A stretch of 59,972 nt of DNA from Clostridiales bacterium UBA4039 (GTDB lineage: Bacteria > Bacillota > Clostridia > Lachnospirales > Vallitaleaceae): the NCBI GenBank assembly GCA_002382805.1, contig DGAD01000039.1, forward strand, positions 1-59,972. Reading direction: 5' to 3'. The notes under the pieces were generated by a model. It was not told where the DNA came from. It saw nothing but the letters and a program-made list of their open reading frames with translations, and ran no database searches. Shown here piece after piece: positions 39,226 to 49,006 of this stretch (the stretch's first letter is position 1; each line of letters begins with the position of its first letter). Both the position numbers and the translations under genes were made by a program.

Positions 39226-40677
39226 TTATGCTTGATATGTTGTTGAAGCCGTTGAACCACCTTCTCCAGTCCAATTGGTATGGAAAAATTCGCCTCTAGG
39301 TTTATCAACACGTTCATAAGTATGTGCACCAAAGTAATCTCTTTGCGCCTGTAATAGATTCGCCGGGAGTCGCTCGCTTCGGAACCCATCGTAAAAGGTA
39401 ATTGCTGCCGATAATGTCGGTACAGAAATACCTTTTGAAATCGCTGTAGCAACGACACTACGCAAATGTTTTTCGGATTCAGTTACTGCTTTTGTAAAGA
39501 ACCCATCTAATAGAAGGTTACTTAATGAAGGTTCTTTTTCATAAGCTGCTTTTATTTTATCTAGGAACGCACTTCGTATAATACATCCTCCACGCCACAT
39601 CGCCGCAATTTCACCATAATTCAAATCCCAGCCATATGTATTTGCCGCTTCACGCATAAGCATATATCCTTGTGCATAGGAAATGATTTTCGCCATGTAT
39701 AACGCATGTTTAAGTTGGTGGATGAACTCTTGTTCATCGCCATCATAGCTTAGTGCAGGTCCGGTAAGTACTTTGGACGCTTTTACACGCTCTTGTTTAA
39801 TCGCAGATAAGCATCTTGCATAGACGGCTTCACTAATAAGCGTCAAAGGAACCCCTTCAAGAAGTGAAGATATCCCTGTCCATTTTCCCGTTCCTTTTTG
39901 TCCTGCAGTATCTAAAATTGAATCTACAACATATGTACCATCCGCATCTTTATATGCCAATATATCTCGAGTGATCTCAATTAAGTAGCTATCTAAAATA
40001 TCTTCATTCCATTGGCTAAAAACTTCATGCATCTGTGCATTACTCATGCCTAATAAATCTTTCATCAATTGATAGGCTTCTGTAATTAGCTGCATATCTC
40101 CATATTCAATCCCATTGTGGACCATTTTTACATAATGTCCTGCACCGTTAGCACCTACCCAATCACAGCAAGGCGTTCCATCATCAGCCTTTGCGGCAAT
40201 CCTTTGAAAAATCGGTTGTATATGTTCCCATGCTTCTATCGACCCTCCGGGCATAATACTTGGTCCATTAAGCGCCCCTTCTTCTCCACCACTAACACCT
40301 GCACCAACGTACAATAAGCCTTTGGACTCAATATACTTTGTACGGCGTATAGAATCTTCATAGTTAGAGTTTCCACCATCAATAATAATATCACCCTCAT
40401 CTAAATAAGGGATAACTTTATCAATAAAAATATCTACCGGTTCGCCTGCTTTAACCATTAACATCACTTTTCTAGGTCTTTTTAATTGGCTCACAAGCTC
40501 TTGTATTGAGTATGTTCCTATAATCGCTTTATCTTTAGCACGCCCTTCAACAAACCGCGTCACTTTTTCGGTACTGCGGTTAAACACAGCAACGGTAAAG
40601 CCATTGCGTTCCATATTCATTACAAGGTTTTCTCCCATAACGGCTAAACCGATTAATCCTATATCTGCTTTTTCCAT
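39226..40677 (-). CDS. gnd: 6-phosphogluconate dehydrogenase, decarboxylating
   Basis: Oxidative pentose-phosphate enzyme converting 6-phosphogluconate to ribulose 5-phosphate, CO2 and NAD(P)H. 483 residues: Rossmann motif IGLIGLAVMGENLVMNMERN with FNRST after the second strand, which favours NADP; the substrate motif IIDGGNSNYEDSIRR; GAGVSGGEEGALNGPSIMPGG; catalytic Lys in GAGHYVKMVHNGIEYGDMQ; and the C-terminal tail with RRDYFGAHTYER-like sequence QRDYFGAHTYERVD. The start follows ATGGAGGAAAAAA. Monocistronic, with a strong terminator; no zwf is nearby. Confidence 0.97.
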   Translation of the reverse strand: MEKADIGLIGLAVMGENLVMNMERNGFTVAVFNRSTEKVTRFVEGRAKDKAIIGTYSIQELVSQLKRPRKVMLMVKAGEPVDIFIDKVIPYLDEGDIIIDGGNSNYEDSIRRTKYIESKGLLYVGAGVSGGEEGALNGPSIMPGGSIEAWEHIQPIFQRIAAKADDGTPCCDWVGANGAGHYVKMVHNGIEYGDMQLITEAYQLMKDLLGMSNAQMHEVFSQWNEDILDSYLIEITRDILAYKDADGTYVVDSILDTAGQKGTGKWTGISSLLEGVPLTLISEAVYARCLSAIKQERVKASKVLTGPALSYDGDEQEFIHQLKHALYMAKIISYAQGYMLMREAANTYGWDLNYGEIAAMWRGGCIIRSAFLDKIKAAYEKEPSLSNLLLDGFFTKAVTESEKHLRSVVATAISKGISVPTLSAAITFYDGFRSERLPANLLQAQRDYFGAHTYERVDKPRGEFFHTNWTGEGGSTASTTYQA

Positions 40678-40857
40678 TTTTTTCCTCCATTTATATTATT
40701 CTTATATTATTTCTATATAACGCACTACACTATATGCTCATTATACAATATAATCTAAAGAAATAAAACACTTTACATAATAAAGATTATTAACTAAAAT
40801 AGTAGAGTATCTTTTATCATTACATATTCAGCGACTTACAAAAGATTGGAGCCTATT

Positions 40858-42039
40858 ATGTTATTAAGTATTGCACTCATGGTAATTCTCGGTTTTACAT
40901 TAAGCGGACTCTTTACACGCTTGAAGCTTCCAGGCTTATTAGGAATGATGATCACTGGAATCTTTCTAGGTCCCTTTGTGTTAAATCTCATCTCACCAGA
41001 TATTCTAAATATTTCAAAGGATCTTCGAGAGATTGCCCTTATTGTTATTCTCATACGTGCAGGACTTTCTCTTGATATTCGTGACTTAAAAAAGGTCGGA
41101 CGTCCGGCTATTCTCATGTGTTTTATTCCTGCCACTGTTGAGATTATCCTTGTTGTTCTCCTAGCTCCTGTCTTTTTTCAAATAAGCTATATTGAAGCTG
41201 CCATCATGGGCACGGTTCTTGCTGCCGTATCGCCTGCCGTTGTAGTCCCTCGAATGATTAAGTTAATCGACTCCGGATATGGTAAGGAAAAAAGCATCCC
41301 ACAACTCATATTAGCCGGAGCATCGGTGGATGATATCTATGTTATCATACTTTTCACTGCATTTATGGGAATGTATGATGGCGCTAATTTTGACAGCATT
41401 CAACTGTTAAATGTTCCGTTATCTATACTTGTTGGTCTCTTAACGGGTGTTATCGGCGGATTAATTCTGGTGCGCATATTTAAAAAAATCCATATGCGCG
41501 ATACCATTAAAGTATTGATTATCTTGAGCACAGCTTTTTTACTTATTACTTTAGAAGACTTTCTCAAAGGTTTTATCCCTATGTCAGGTTTATTAGGTGT
41601 CATGGCCCTAGGAATTACCTTGTTAGAACGATATGAAATCCTTGCCCAGCGCATCATGCACAAATTTTCCAAAATATGGGTTGGCGCTGAACTTCTTCTT
41701 TTTATTCTTGTCGGTGCCGCAGTCGATATTCGTTATCTCGCACATACCGGCATCAGTTCCATTGCCATTATCTGCATTGCTCTAATTGGTCGTGTCTTTG
41801 CGGTAAACTTAAGCTTAATGAAGACGCGACTCACCCTAAAAGAACGCCTTTTTTGTTCAGTTGCATATATGCCAAAAGCCACTGTACAAGCAGCTATAGG
41901 CGCAATCCCATTGACACATGGTGTTACCTCAGGTAATCTTATCCTAACGATTGCCGTTCTTTCAATTATGATTACCGCTCCCCTTGGAGCTATCGGAATC
42001 GACCGACTACATCCTATACTATTAAAAAAAGCCGATTAA
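40858..42039 (+). CDS. Cation:proton antiporter (CPA family)
   Basis: 393-residue, roughly 12-helix sodium or potassium/proton antiporter of the monovalent cation:proton superfamily. Helix repeats open with FTLSGLFTRLKLPGLLGMMITGIFLGP, the transport-core AVSPAVVVPRMIKLID and the acidic pair in LAGASVDDIYVIILFT. The ATG at 40858 follows TTGGAGCCTATT; a TTG at 40846 is in frame but is inside the ribosome binding site. It lacks cytosolic TrkA-like domains. The last codons overlap the convergent EAL-protein gene by 3 bp and form a shared terminator. Confidence 0.88.
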   Translation: MLLSIALMVILGFTLSGLFTRLKLPGLLGMMITGIFLGPFVLNLISPDILNISKDLREIALIVILIRAGLSLDIRDLKKVGRPAILMCFIPATVEIILVVLLAPVFFQISYIEAAIMGTVLAAVSPAVVVPRMIKLIDSGYGKEKSIPQLILAGASVDDIYVIILFTAFMGMYDGANFDSIQLLNVPLSILVGLLTGVIGGLILVRIFKKIHMRDTIKVLIILSTAFLLITLEDFLKGFIPMSGLLGVMALGITLLERYEILAQRIMHKFSKIWVGAELLLFILVGAAVDIRYLAHTGISSIAIICIALIGRVFAVNLSLMKTRLTLKERLFCSVAYMPKATVQAAIGAIPLTHGVTSGNLILTIAVLSIMITAPLGAIGIDRLHPILLKKAD

Positions 42040-42055
42040 TTTATCGGCTTTGGTT
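42028..42055. terminator. Shared terminator overlapping both stop codons
   Basis: On the minus strand AAAGCCGAT / ATCGGCTTT (9 bp, 6-nt loop) is followed by seven T and ends the EAL-protein transcript; it is made of the last codons and stop of the plus-strand antiporter. On the plus strand the same hairpin has a weaker T-tail. Confidence 0.8.
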
Positions 42056-43718
42056 TTGAATAATAATATCCTTGAATATAATCACACTTTTGTGCTTGTA
42101 ATATTTTTACTTGTTCTTCACTTTCAACACCTTCTGCAACCACTTCTGAACCCAACTCTTTTGTTATCGTAATTATATTTTCCACAAAAATACGCCCAAC
42201 CGTTGTCTCTATAAGGTCAACAATAGATTTGTCTATTTTCACTTCATCAAAAGGCAAGTTAATCAAATGATTTAACGATGCATATCCACTTCCAAAATCA
42301 TCCATAGAAATTCGAAAGCCTAGGGATCGTAGCAAGGTGATTTTATCAATGATTAAACTCAAATCATTAATAAAGATATCTTCAGTAATTTCAAGCGTAA
42401 TACGATGAGGGTCTACTTGATATTTTTGGGTTAACCCGATTAATCGATTATAAAATTCTTCCGTATGAATCACCAATGGAGAGATATTAACTGAGACATT
42501 GATATCTTCGTGATACATTTTTTGTAGTTTCACATAATCTTCAAGCACCTTTTCTAAGGACCATATTGTAAATTCAAAGATAAGCTTTGACTGACTAAGC
42601 AGCGGTATAAACTCAACAGGCGATACGTACCCTAGACGTTTGGAGAACCATCGAGCTAAAGCTTCTACGCCTACAACCGCTTTTGATTGCACATCAATCT
42701 TTTCTTGATAATATAGTACCAGTTCATTTTCCGAAATCGCTTTTCGAACATAGCTTTTTAACAACTCGCTTCGTTCCAATTGCTTATATATGGCTTCTTC
42801 ATAGCACAATATCTCAGATATGTTTTCTTTTTTTCCATATTCAATCGTTGCATTAACCTGTTGAATTAGCTGTTCAAAGGTTTGCTCCTTATGAATATCT
42901 TGTGTATATCCAATGGCAAATTCAATCTGATGATATCGTCCTTCTTCTTCAATAAACTTATCTAAAGCTATCTTTAGCTCTTTGACTAGCATACGTATCT
43001 TTTGAAGATTTCCTTGATGCATCCATACACCAAACTTATCACTTGCTATACGCCCATAAAAATCACCATGTGGTTTTTTTTGAAAATTTTTACCAATCTC
43101 TCGAAGGATTTTATCGCCAAAGTCCGTACCGTAGACAGACACAATGGCATTAAGATGGCGCACTTTAAGAATCACCAAACAGGCACCTTCTAAAGCACTG
43201 CTAATCTCTTGTTCCACATATTCTCTAAATCCATATCGATTAAGCACCTTTGTGTACTCATCATGATAAGCATGATAGGCCAATTGACGCTTTAATTTTT
43301 TTTGTTCTGTAATATCATTTGACACTGCCAACACACGATAACACTGTCCATCTTTTTCAATAATCGGTACTTTTTTAGTTGTTAACCATACAACTTGTCC
43401 ATCTGCACGTGTCAGCCGTTCTTCTTCAATATAAATTGTTTTTTTCTCACAAATTGCTTCTAAATCTTTTTCTCGAAAATATAATGTTTCTTCTTTATTA
43501 ATGCCAAAGTCACAATCTCTACTTCCTTCAAGCGCTTCAACCGTTGTCCCATATGCTTCACTTAATGCTTTATTAACGAGTTCAAAGCGCCCTTCTTTAT
43601 TTTTTATGGATATAAAACCAGGAATTAAATCGATGACTGCACGCAAAAAATCACGTTCTTCAATGTAATTATTAATATAATTGTCTAACTGTACTCCTTG
43701 TTGTATTTGCTCATTCAT
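42036..43718 (-). CDS. PAS-GGDEF-EAL protein, probable c-di-GMP phosphodiesterase with degenerate GGDEF
   Basis: 560-residue cytosolic signalling protein: PAS/PAC domain (about 20-140, FISIKNKEGRFELVNKALSEAYG), GGDEF domain (about 150-300), EAL domain (about 310-555). The GGDEF signature reads ASDKF in YGRIASDKFGVWM, so diguanylate cyclase activity is unlikely. The EAL domain keeps VGVEALARW, NISPLV, LEITED, DDFGSGYASL, the lysine in FDEVKIDKSIV, and VAEGVES, so it should hydrolyse c-di-GMP; the GGDEF may bind GTP as an activator. No membrane segment or signal peptide is seen. Single-gene unit with a terminator shared with the convergent antiporter. Confidence 0.93.
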   Translation of the reverse strand: MNEQIQQGVQLDNYINNYIEERDFLRAVIDLIPGFISIKNKEGRFELVNKALSEAYGTTVEALEGSRDCDFGINKEETLYFREKDLEAICEKKTIYIEEERLTRADGQVVWLTTKKVPIIEKDGQCYRVLAVSNDITEQKKLKRQLAYHAYHDEYTKVLNRYGFREYVEQEISSALEGACLVILKVRHLNAIVSVYGTDFGDKILREIGKNFQKKPHGDFYGRIASDKFGVWMHQGNLQKIRMLVKELKIALDKFIEEEGRYHQIEFAIGYTQDIHKEQTFEQLIQQVNATIEYGKKENISEILCYEEAIYKQLERSELLKSYVRKAISENELVLYYQEKIDVQSKAVVGVEALARWFSKRLGYVSPVEFIPLLSQSKLIFEFTIWSLEKVLEDYVKLQKMYHEDINVSVNISPLVIHTEEFYNRLIGLTQKYQVDPHRITLEITEDIFINDLSLIIDKITLLRSLGFRISMDDFGSGYASLNHLINLPFDEVKIDKSIVDLIETTVGRIFVENIITITKELGSEVVAEGVESEEQVKILQAQKCDYIQGYYYSKPKPIN

Positions 43719-43810
43719 GTATAATCTACCCCGTCTTTATCACTACAATTTGTACCCAAGTAATATTATACTATAAAATCCGCAAAAAAGCAAACCATAC
43801 TTAACTTATC

Positions 43811-44031
43811 TTATATAATGATTTCAATAATTTCTTTTAACGTCTCACACATGCCGATATTTCCCGGAAAAATAATATAAGGCATACCTGGAAATTTGCT
43901 GTCTGCATCCGTTTTCCAAACGGGTATTCCCGGCTTGATTTGTCCTAAAACAATAGCTTTATTTACCTTAAGGGCTTTTGTACCCACATCACTAGATGTA
44001 ATGCCTCCTTATCACGAACAATTGTTTTCAT
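43811..44031 (-). pseudogene. Remnant of a DUF1537 four-carbon acid sugar kinase (C-terminal end only)
   Basis: Between the EAL gene and the racemase-family gene, the minus strand decodes to the conserved C-terminus of DUF1537 (YgbK/OtnK-like) kinases: GGITSSDVGTKALKVNKAI, VLGQIKPGIPVWKTDADSKF, then PGMPYIIFPGNIGM, ending at a stop at 43811. Stops (TGA, TAA) lie immediately before GGITSSD in this frame, and the preceding residues VRDK continue in another frame, consistent with a frameshift. Only some 70 of the 400-plus residues remain. These kinases phosphorylate sugar acids in catabolic operons; the upstream racemase-family gene is probably a survivor of such an operon. Confidence 0.85.
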
Positions 44032-44043
44032 ATCATTAATAAA

Positions 44044-44715
44044 TTATAAGACACCTTTCACTTTCAATGCATTTCTTAACGCATTTGCACCAAACCTCGG
44101 GCTAGATAAAACTATTTTCTGACACTGGTTTGCAATATACACTTCACAATAGGCCATGGATCCTTGGGCAAATAAAAGCACATCGACTTCATTTTGTATT
44201 GCTTGTGCTTGCTCAAGCATTTTGGCTTTAAACGTCTCTTGATCCAACCCAAAGGCGCCATCGATTAAGCCATCAACCAGTTCAATCTCTTTTCCCATCT
44301 CTCTGGCCACTCGTCGCAAAGTATTTTTTGTTGGATTTAGGGTTGAAGCCAAGGTTGCCATTACGCCTATTCGTCTTCCGCTTCGCACTGCTTCACGGCA
44401 CATTTCTTCATCGATACGAATAATCGGTACGCCGATATACTTAGCCATATCTTGTGCCGCATCAGCCACTTCTCCCACCGAAGAACAACAATTCAAAATT
44501 GCATCTACGTCTTGCATTACAGCATCCATATACATCGTCACAAGCTTGGCTGTTGCCTTAGCGGTCACACGCCCCGCTTCTATCGTCTCTGTTAGAACAC
44601 TTGCATCCTCATAGGTTATCAGTTCAACATTTTTACCTAGTTGCATCCTGACTTGTGTTTCTACTGTTTCAACAAGTTCCGGTGTTGTTGTCGTATATAT
44701 TAAAGCTACTTTCAT
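44044..44715 (-). CDS. Aspartate/glutamate racemase superfamily protein
   Basis: 223-residue cytosolic protein of the Asp/Glu/hydantoin racemase fold. The first catalytic cysteine region is visible as AILNCCSSVGEVAD. In the second half, where a racemase would have a catalytic cysteine, the sequence reads LLFAQGSMAYCE, with Gln at that position, so a classical two-base racemase mechanism is uncertain; decarboxylase or isomerase activity, or loss of function, are alternatives. It lies 18 nt downstream of uvrA and just upstream of the DUF1537 kinase remnant. Homologues often sit in sugar-acid or hydroxyacid degradation clusters, consistent with that neighbour. Confidence 0.75.
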   Translation of the reverse strand: MKVALIYTTTTPELVETVETQVRMQLGKNVELITYEDASVLTETIEAGRVTAKATAKLVTMYMDAVMQDVDAILNCCSSVGEVADAAQDMAKYIGVPIIRIDEEMCREAVRSGRRIGVMATLASTLNPTKNTLRRVAREMGKEIELVDGLIDGAFGLDQETFKAKMLEQAQAIQNEVDVLLFAQGSMAYCEVYIANQCQKIVLSSPRFGANALRNALKVKGVL

Positions 44716-44733
44716 GAAATCTCCTTTTATGAC

Positions 44734-47559
44734 TTAATCTAAATATCGCCCCAGATATTGGCCCGTGTAGGACGTTTTCACTTGCGCGATTTGTTCCGGG
44801 CTTCCTTTTGCTACAATCGATCCACCGCCATCGCCGCCTTCCGGTCCGATGTCGATGATATGGTCGGCGTTTTTGATGACGTCCATATTGTGTTCAATCA
44901 CAAGTACCGTATTGCCTTCATCCACCAGTTGTTGCAAAATGATGACAAGCTTTTTGATATCTTCAAAATGCAATCCCGTCGTAGGTTCATCCAGTATATA
45001 AATGGTCTTACCGGTACTTCGCTTGCTTAGCTCCGACGCTAACTTAATACGCTGGGCTTCTCCTCCGGAGAGGGTGTTGGACGGTTGGCCTAAGCGAATA
45101 TAGCCCAGTCCCACATCATTAAGGGTTTGGATTTTTTTTAGAATTCTCGGTATATTTTCAAAGAAGGTCAGCCCTTCTTCCACAGTCATCTCCAAGATAT
45201 CATGAATAGTTCTGCCTTTATACTTAACCTCTAGGGTTTCCCGATTATAACGCTTTCCTTTGCACACTTCACAAGGGACATAAACATCCGGCAAAAAGTG
45301 CATCTCAACCTTAATAATTCCGTCGCCTGAACAAGCCTCACAGCGCCCGCCCTTAACATTAAAGCTAAATCGCCCCTTCTTATACCCTCGCATCTTCGCC
45401 TCTTGAGTCGAGGCGAACAAGTCACGAATCATATCAAAGACTCCGATGTAGGTTGCTGGGTTGGAGCGCGGTGTTCGCCCAATGGGACTTTGATCAATAT
45501 CGATAATCTTATCCAACTGATCTTCCCCTTCGATGCGTCCGTGTTTTCCGGCAATCGTACGGGCTCGATTCAACTTTTTCGCCAAGGCTTTATAGAGTAT
45601 TTCATTGACCAATGAACTTTTTCCCGAACCGGACACACCAGTCACACAGGTAAAGACCCCTAAAGGAATCTCCACATCCACATGTTTTAGATTATTCTCA
45701 TGGGCATCATAGACCGTCAGCTTTCCGATGGGTTGTCGCCGGCTTTTTGGAATTGGAATCTTATACTCACCTCGCAGATACTTACCGGTGATAGACTGGT
45801 CATGCGCTAGGATGTCTTGATAAGTGCCTTGGGCAATAACCTGTCCACCGTGTTCGCCAGCCCCCGGACCGATATCAATAATATGATCAGCCGCCTTAAT
45901 GGTATCTTCATCATGCTCCACCACAATCACTGTATTGCCAAGGTCGCGTAGGTGATGAAGGGTAGCAATGAGCTTGTCGTTATCACGCTGATGCAACCCA
46001 ATACTTGGCTCATCCAGTATATACGATACCCCTACCAGGCCTGAACCAATTTGGGTCGCCAAACGGATACGCTGGGCTTCCCCACCGGATAAAGTCGATG
46101 CCCCTCGGTCTAGGGTAAGATAATCTAGTCCGACATTGTCCAAAAAACGAATTCGCTCTTTAATCTCTTTAAGAATTCTCTCAGCTATAGCCTGGTCATG
46201 AGCTGATAAGGTCAGCTTATCAAAAAAAGGAATCAGTTCTTTGACGGACATATTAACGATAGCATCAATATTCTTATCCGCAACGGTCACTGCTAGCGCC
46301 TGCTTATTCAAACGCTTGCCTTGACAGACTTGACAGGGAGTAATTCGCATAAAGGATTCAAACTCAGCTTTTGAGGCTGCACCGCCAGTTCGATGATAAC
46401 GCTGTTCAACATTTTTAATTAATCCATCAAAAGCAATGTCATAGACCCCTGGTCCATAACGTCCATTATAAGACACGGTCACTTCCACGTCCGTTCCATA
46501 GATAAGGATATCATGAATTTTCTTTGGATAGGATTCAAAAGGGACATCCAGTCGAAAACCAAATTTCTTGGATAACTCCTCTAACAATGCCCGTGTAAAA
46601 CTTCCCTTATCCTTGCTTGATTGCCAACTATAAACCTGAATCGCTCCTTCAGTGATACTTAGAGATGGGTCTGGAATCATCAACGCTTCATCAAAGGCCA
46701 TCTCATAACCTATCCCTTCACAGTGAGGACACGCTCCCAAAGCGTTATTAAACGAAAAATGCACAGGCTCAATTTCCGCAAGGCTTATATGACAGTCCGG
46801 ACAGGCAAAGTGGCTACTCAAAGTAAATCGCTCGCCATCAATCACATCAACCTCAACAATCCCTTCTGTCAAGCGCATGGTCTGCTCCAAAGAGTCGGTC
46901 AATCGACTTTCAATTCCGGGCTTGATAACAAGCCGATCAATAACAACCAAAATATCATGCTTCTTATTTTTATCCAGCACAATTTCTTCATCAAGACCAT
47001 ACATATGCCCATCAATCATCACTCGAACATAGCCGCTTTTTCTAGCCTGTTGTAGCACTTTTTCATGACGTCCTTTTCGCTGTCGAACGACCGGAGCTAA
47101 AATGTTAATTTTACTCTTGACCTCCAGCCCCATAATACGTTCCACCATTTGATCTATCGTCTGACGTTGAATAGGTTTGCCACATTCCGGACAATGCGGT
47201 AATCCAATACGCGCAAAAAGCAGTCGCAAATAATCATAGATTTCTGTTACCGTCCCTACAGTGGAACGCGGGTTATGATTGGTGGCTTTTTGTGCAATGG
47301 ATATTGCCGGGGACAAGCCTTCAATACTGTCCACTTCCGGTTTATCCATCTGCCCCAAAAACTGCCTTGCATAAGAAGACAGAGACTCCATATATTTTCT
47401 CTGTCCATCCGCATAGATTGTATCAAACGCCAAGGAAGATTTCCCCGATCCACTTAATCCGGTAATGACCACCAATTGTTCTCTTGGAATCTTCAAATCT
47501 ATATGTTTTAAATTATGTACTCTCGCACCTTTAATTTCTATATATGTTTGTTTTTCCAT
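44734..47559 (-). CDS. uvrA: Excinuclease ABC subunit A
   Basis: DNA damage recognition ATPase of nucleotide excision repair. 941 residues, with two ABC modules: Walker [14 protein letters not shown] and [15 protein letters not shown], signatures LSGGEAQRI twice, zinc motifs CPECGKPI and the C-terminal [16 protein letters not shown] with [10 protein letters not shown]. The ATG at 47559 follows AGGAAGGACT; a frame opening at 47592 would run through a large hairpin and is rejected. uvrB and uvrC are not in the window. Transcription from carD may read through the hairpin located just upstream of the ribosome binding site. Confidence 0.97.
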   Translation of the reverse strand: MEKQTYIEIKGARVHNLKHIDLKIPREQLVVITGLSGSGKSSLAFDTIYADGQRKYMESLSSYARQFLGQMDKPEVDSIEGLSPAISIAQKATNHNPRSTVGTVTEIYDYLRLLFARIGLPHCPECGKPIQRQTIDQMVERIMGLEVKSKINILAPVVRQRKGRHEKVLQQARKSGYVRVMIDGHMYGLDEEIVLDKNKKHDILVVIDRLVIKPGIESRLTDSLEQTMRLTEGIVEVDVIDGERFTLSSHFACPDCHISLAEIEPVHFSFNNALGACPHCEGIGYEMAFDEALMIPDPSLSITEGAIQVYSWQSSKDKGSFTRALLEELSKKFGFRLDVPFESYPKKIHDILIYGTDVEVTVSYNGRYGPGVYDIAFDGLIKNVEQRYHRTGGAASKAEFESFMRITPCQVCQGKRLNKQALAVTVADKNIDAIVNMSVKELIPFFDKLTLSAHDQAIAERILKEIKERIRFLDNVGLDYLTLDRGASTLSGGEAQRIRLATQIGSGLVGVSYILDEPSIGLHQRDNDKLIATLHHLRDLGNTVIVVEHDEDTIKAADHIIDIGPGAGEHGGQVIAQGTYQDILAHDQSITGKYLRGEYKIPIPKSRRQPIGKLTVYDAHENNLKHVDVEIPLGVFTCVTGVSGSGKSSLVNEILYKALAKKLNRARTIAGKHGRIEGEDQLDKIIDIDQSPIGRTPRSNPATYIGVFDMIRDLFASTQEAKMRGYKKGRFSFNVKGGRCEACSGDGIIKVEMHFLPDVYVPCEVCKGKRYNRETLEVKYKGRTIHDILEMTVEEGLTFFENIPRILKKIQTLNDVGLGYIRLGQPSNTLSGGEAQRIKLASELSKRSTGKTIYILDEPTTGLHFEDIKKLVIILQQLVDEGNTVLVIEHNMDVIKNADHIIDIGPEGGDGGGSIVAKGSPEQIAQVKTSYTGQYLGRYLD

Positions 47560-47574
47560 AGTCCTTCCTATTCT

Positions 47575-47615
47575 AAAACTCGCTTCGCTCAATGGTCTTG
47601 AGCGAAGCGAGTTTT
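47575..47615 (-). terminator. Strong hairpin between carD and uvrA
   Basis: A 17-bp perfect inverted repeat (AAAACTCGCTTCGCTCA / TGAGCGAAGCGAGTTTT) with a 7-nt loop. The T-tail on the minus strand is only four long and the hairpin ends about 15 nt before the uvrA start, so it may be a partial terminator or a 5' stability element rather than a full stop. Confidence 0.7.
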
Positions 47616-47617
47616 AT

Positions 47618-48127
47618 TTACATATCGTATTGTTTTACATGTTCTATGACATACGCTTTGACTTCATCAATATCCTTGTGGAGTGGTATCGCCAACTCTC
47701 CATACAGCTTTTCTTCCGCCATATCATAATATTTTTCGTCTAGCGCTGTTACTTTTTTCCCCTCAGCGATACGATCTTCTTTTAATGAATAAATCGTTTT
47801 TATCACCTTAACTAATTCGCGACAATCATATTTTGCAAACGCCTCTTTATACTCGACTTCCCTCTTCTTTTCATCAGACAAATCTAATGTCCCAATGTCA
47901 TGAATTTCATCGATGAGTGTTAGTGCCTCGTCTTTGCTCATCACAGGTCGCATCGTCACTTTTTCATTATCCACCGGAGTATAAATCGTACCACTCTTAC
48001 CATGCTGCGGTTTTAATGTATAGTATAATCGTTTTCCTGATGCGCCGGACATATCTAAATGTCCAATGGATTCCACCTGACAGACACCTGTGTTGTCATA
48101 AATAATATAATCGCCTACTTCAAACAT
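47618..48127 (-). CDS. CarD family transcriptional regulator
   Basis: 169-residue RNA polymerase-binding regulator. The N-terminal Tudor-like RID domain reads MFEVGDYIIYDNTGVCQVESIG and GTIYTPVDNEKVTMRPVMSK; the C-terminal part is helical and basic, with KYDCRELVKVIKTIYSLKEDR. CarD proteins bind the polymerase beta subunit and stabilise open promoter complexes at stress or ribosomal RNA promoters. The ATG at 48127 follows AAAGGAGAAATGAA; a frame from 48154 starts before this site. It has its own promoter and is followed by a hairpin and uvrA. Confidence 0.92.
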   Translation of the reverse strand: MFEVGDYIIYDNTGVCQVESIGHLDMSGASGKRLYYTLKPQHGKSGTIYTPVDNEKVTMRPVMSKDEALTLIDEIHDIGTLDLSDEKKREVEYKEAFAKYDCRELVKVIKTIYSLKEDRIAEGKKVTALDEKYYDMAEEKLYGELAIPLHKDIDEVKAYVIEHVKQYDM

Positions 48128-48180
48128 TTCATTTCTCCTTTGTCTTATAAACACACGTAGCCAAAACTGGCCACCTCTAC

Positions 48181-48209
48181 ATTATAACAGAAAAACACAT
48201 TTGATGTAA
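48181..48209 (-). promoter_or_regulatory. carD promoter
   Basis: Minus-strand TTACAT and TATAAT are 17 nt apart, with the start codon about 54 nt downstream. Confidence 0.55.
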
Positions 48210-48228
48210 GCTCTATTGCTCCTATATA

Positions 48229-48984
48229 CTATTTTGATACTAAATCTTTGATCACTTCGCCACCGATAATGAGGCCAACAATCGGAGGAACAAACGCTAC
48301 ACTCCCAGGTATGTCCCTTCGTTCCGTACACTTACGTTCTGCGCCAGGCGGACAAATACAGTTCGCCCGACAGCTAATCGCCATATCTTCAATGGGTCGC
48401 ATCGGTTGCTCTTCCGAATATACCACTTTTAATTTTTTCACACCACGTTTTTTTAGTTCCCGGCGCATAACTTTTGCCAAAGGGCATACTTTGGTCTTAT
48501 ATATATCCGCAACCTTAAACTGACTTCCATCCAGCTTATTGCCTGCACCCATGCTACTAATAATCGGAACCCCTTTTTCTGTTGCTCGCATCACAAGTTC
48601 AAGCTTGGCCGTCACGGTATCCACCGCATCAATCACATAATCATATTCTTCAAAAGGAAAACTGTCTGCATTTTCGGGCAAAAAGAAAGTTTTATACGTT
48701 CGCACATCCGCCTTTGGATTTATACTTAAAATACGTTCTTTCATGACTTCCACTTTATCTTGACCGACAGTTTTTCGCGTCGCAATAATCTGTCGGTTAA
48801 TGTTGGTCAAGCACACCTGATCATCATCAATAAGGTCAAATGCTCCTACGCCACTGCGAACCAAGGCTTCACAAGCATTGCCTCCGACACCACCGATACC
48901 AAAAACCGCCACACGTGCGCGACTTAATTTATCCATCGCTTCTTTTCCCAACAGAAGTTCTGTTCTTGAAAATTGATTTAACAT
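48229..48984 (-). CDS. tcdA: ThiF/HesA-fold tRNA threonylcarbamoyladenosine dehydratase
   Basis: 251-residue E1-like enzyme of the TcdA (YgdL/CsdL) group, which cyclises t6A37 in tRNA to ct6A in an ATP-dependent step. The adenylation fold shows VAVFGIGGVGGNACEALVRSG, DLIDDDQVCLTNINRQI, DYVIDAVDTVTAKLEL and the conserved GAGNKLDGSQFKVADIYKTK, then PMRPIED and GSVAFVPPIVGLIIGGEV. Lack of ThiS/MoaD genes nearby and the TcdA-specific tail argue against ThiF/MoeB. The start follows AGGAGATAATAGT. A 10-bp inverted repeat (49007-49029) lies 22 nt upstream, without a T-run. Confidence 0.88.
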   Translation of the reverse strand: MLNQFSRTELLLGKEAMDKLSRARVAVFGIGGVGGNACEALVRSGVGAFDLIDDDQVCLTNINRQIIATRKTVGQDKVEVMKERILSINPKADVRTYKTFFLPENADSFPFEEYDYVIDAVDTVTAKLELVMRATEKGVPIISSMGAGNKLDGSQFKVADIYKTKVCPLAKVMRRELKKRGVKKLKVVYSEEQPMRPIEDMAISCRANCICPPGAERKCTERRDIPGSVAFVPPIVGLIIGGEVIKDLVSK

Positions 48985-49006
48985 ACTATTATCTCCTACA
49001 TAAACT

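Noticed and set aside
39117..39458. 113-residue minus-strand open frame overlapping the end of gnd and its terminator
   Set aside because: Out of frame with gnd, which shows all expected motifs there; the frame also runs through the terminator hairpin.
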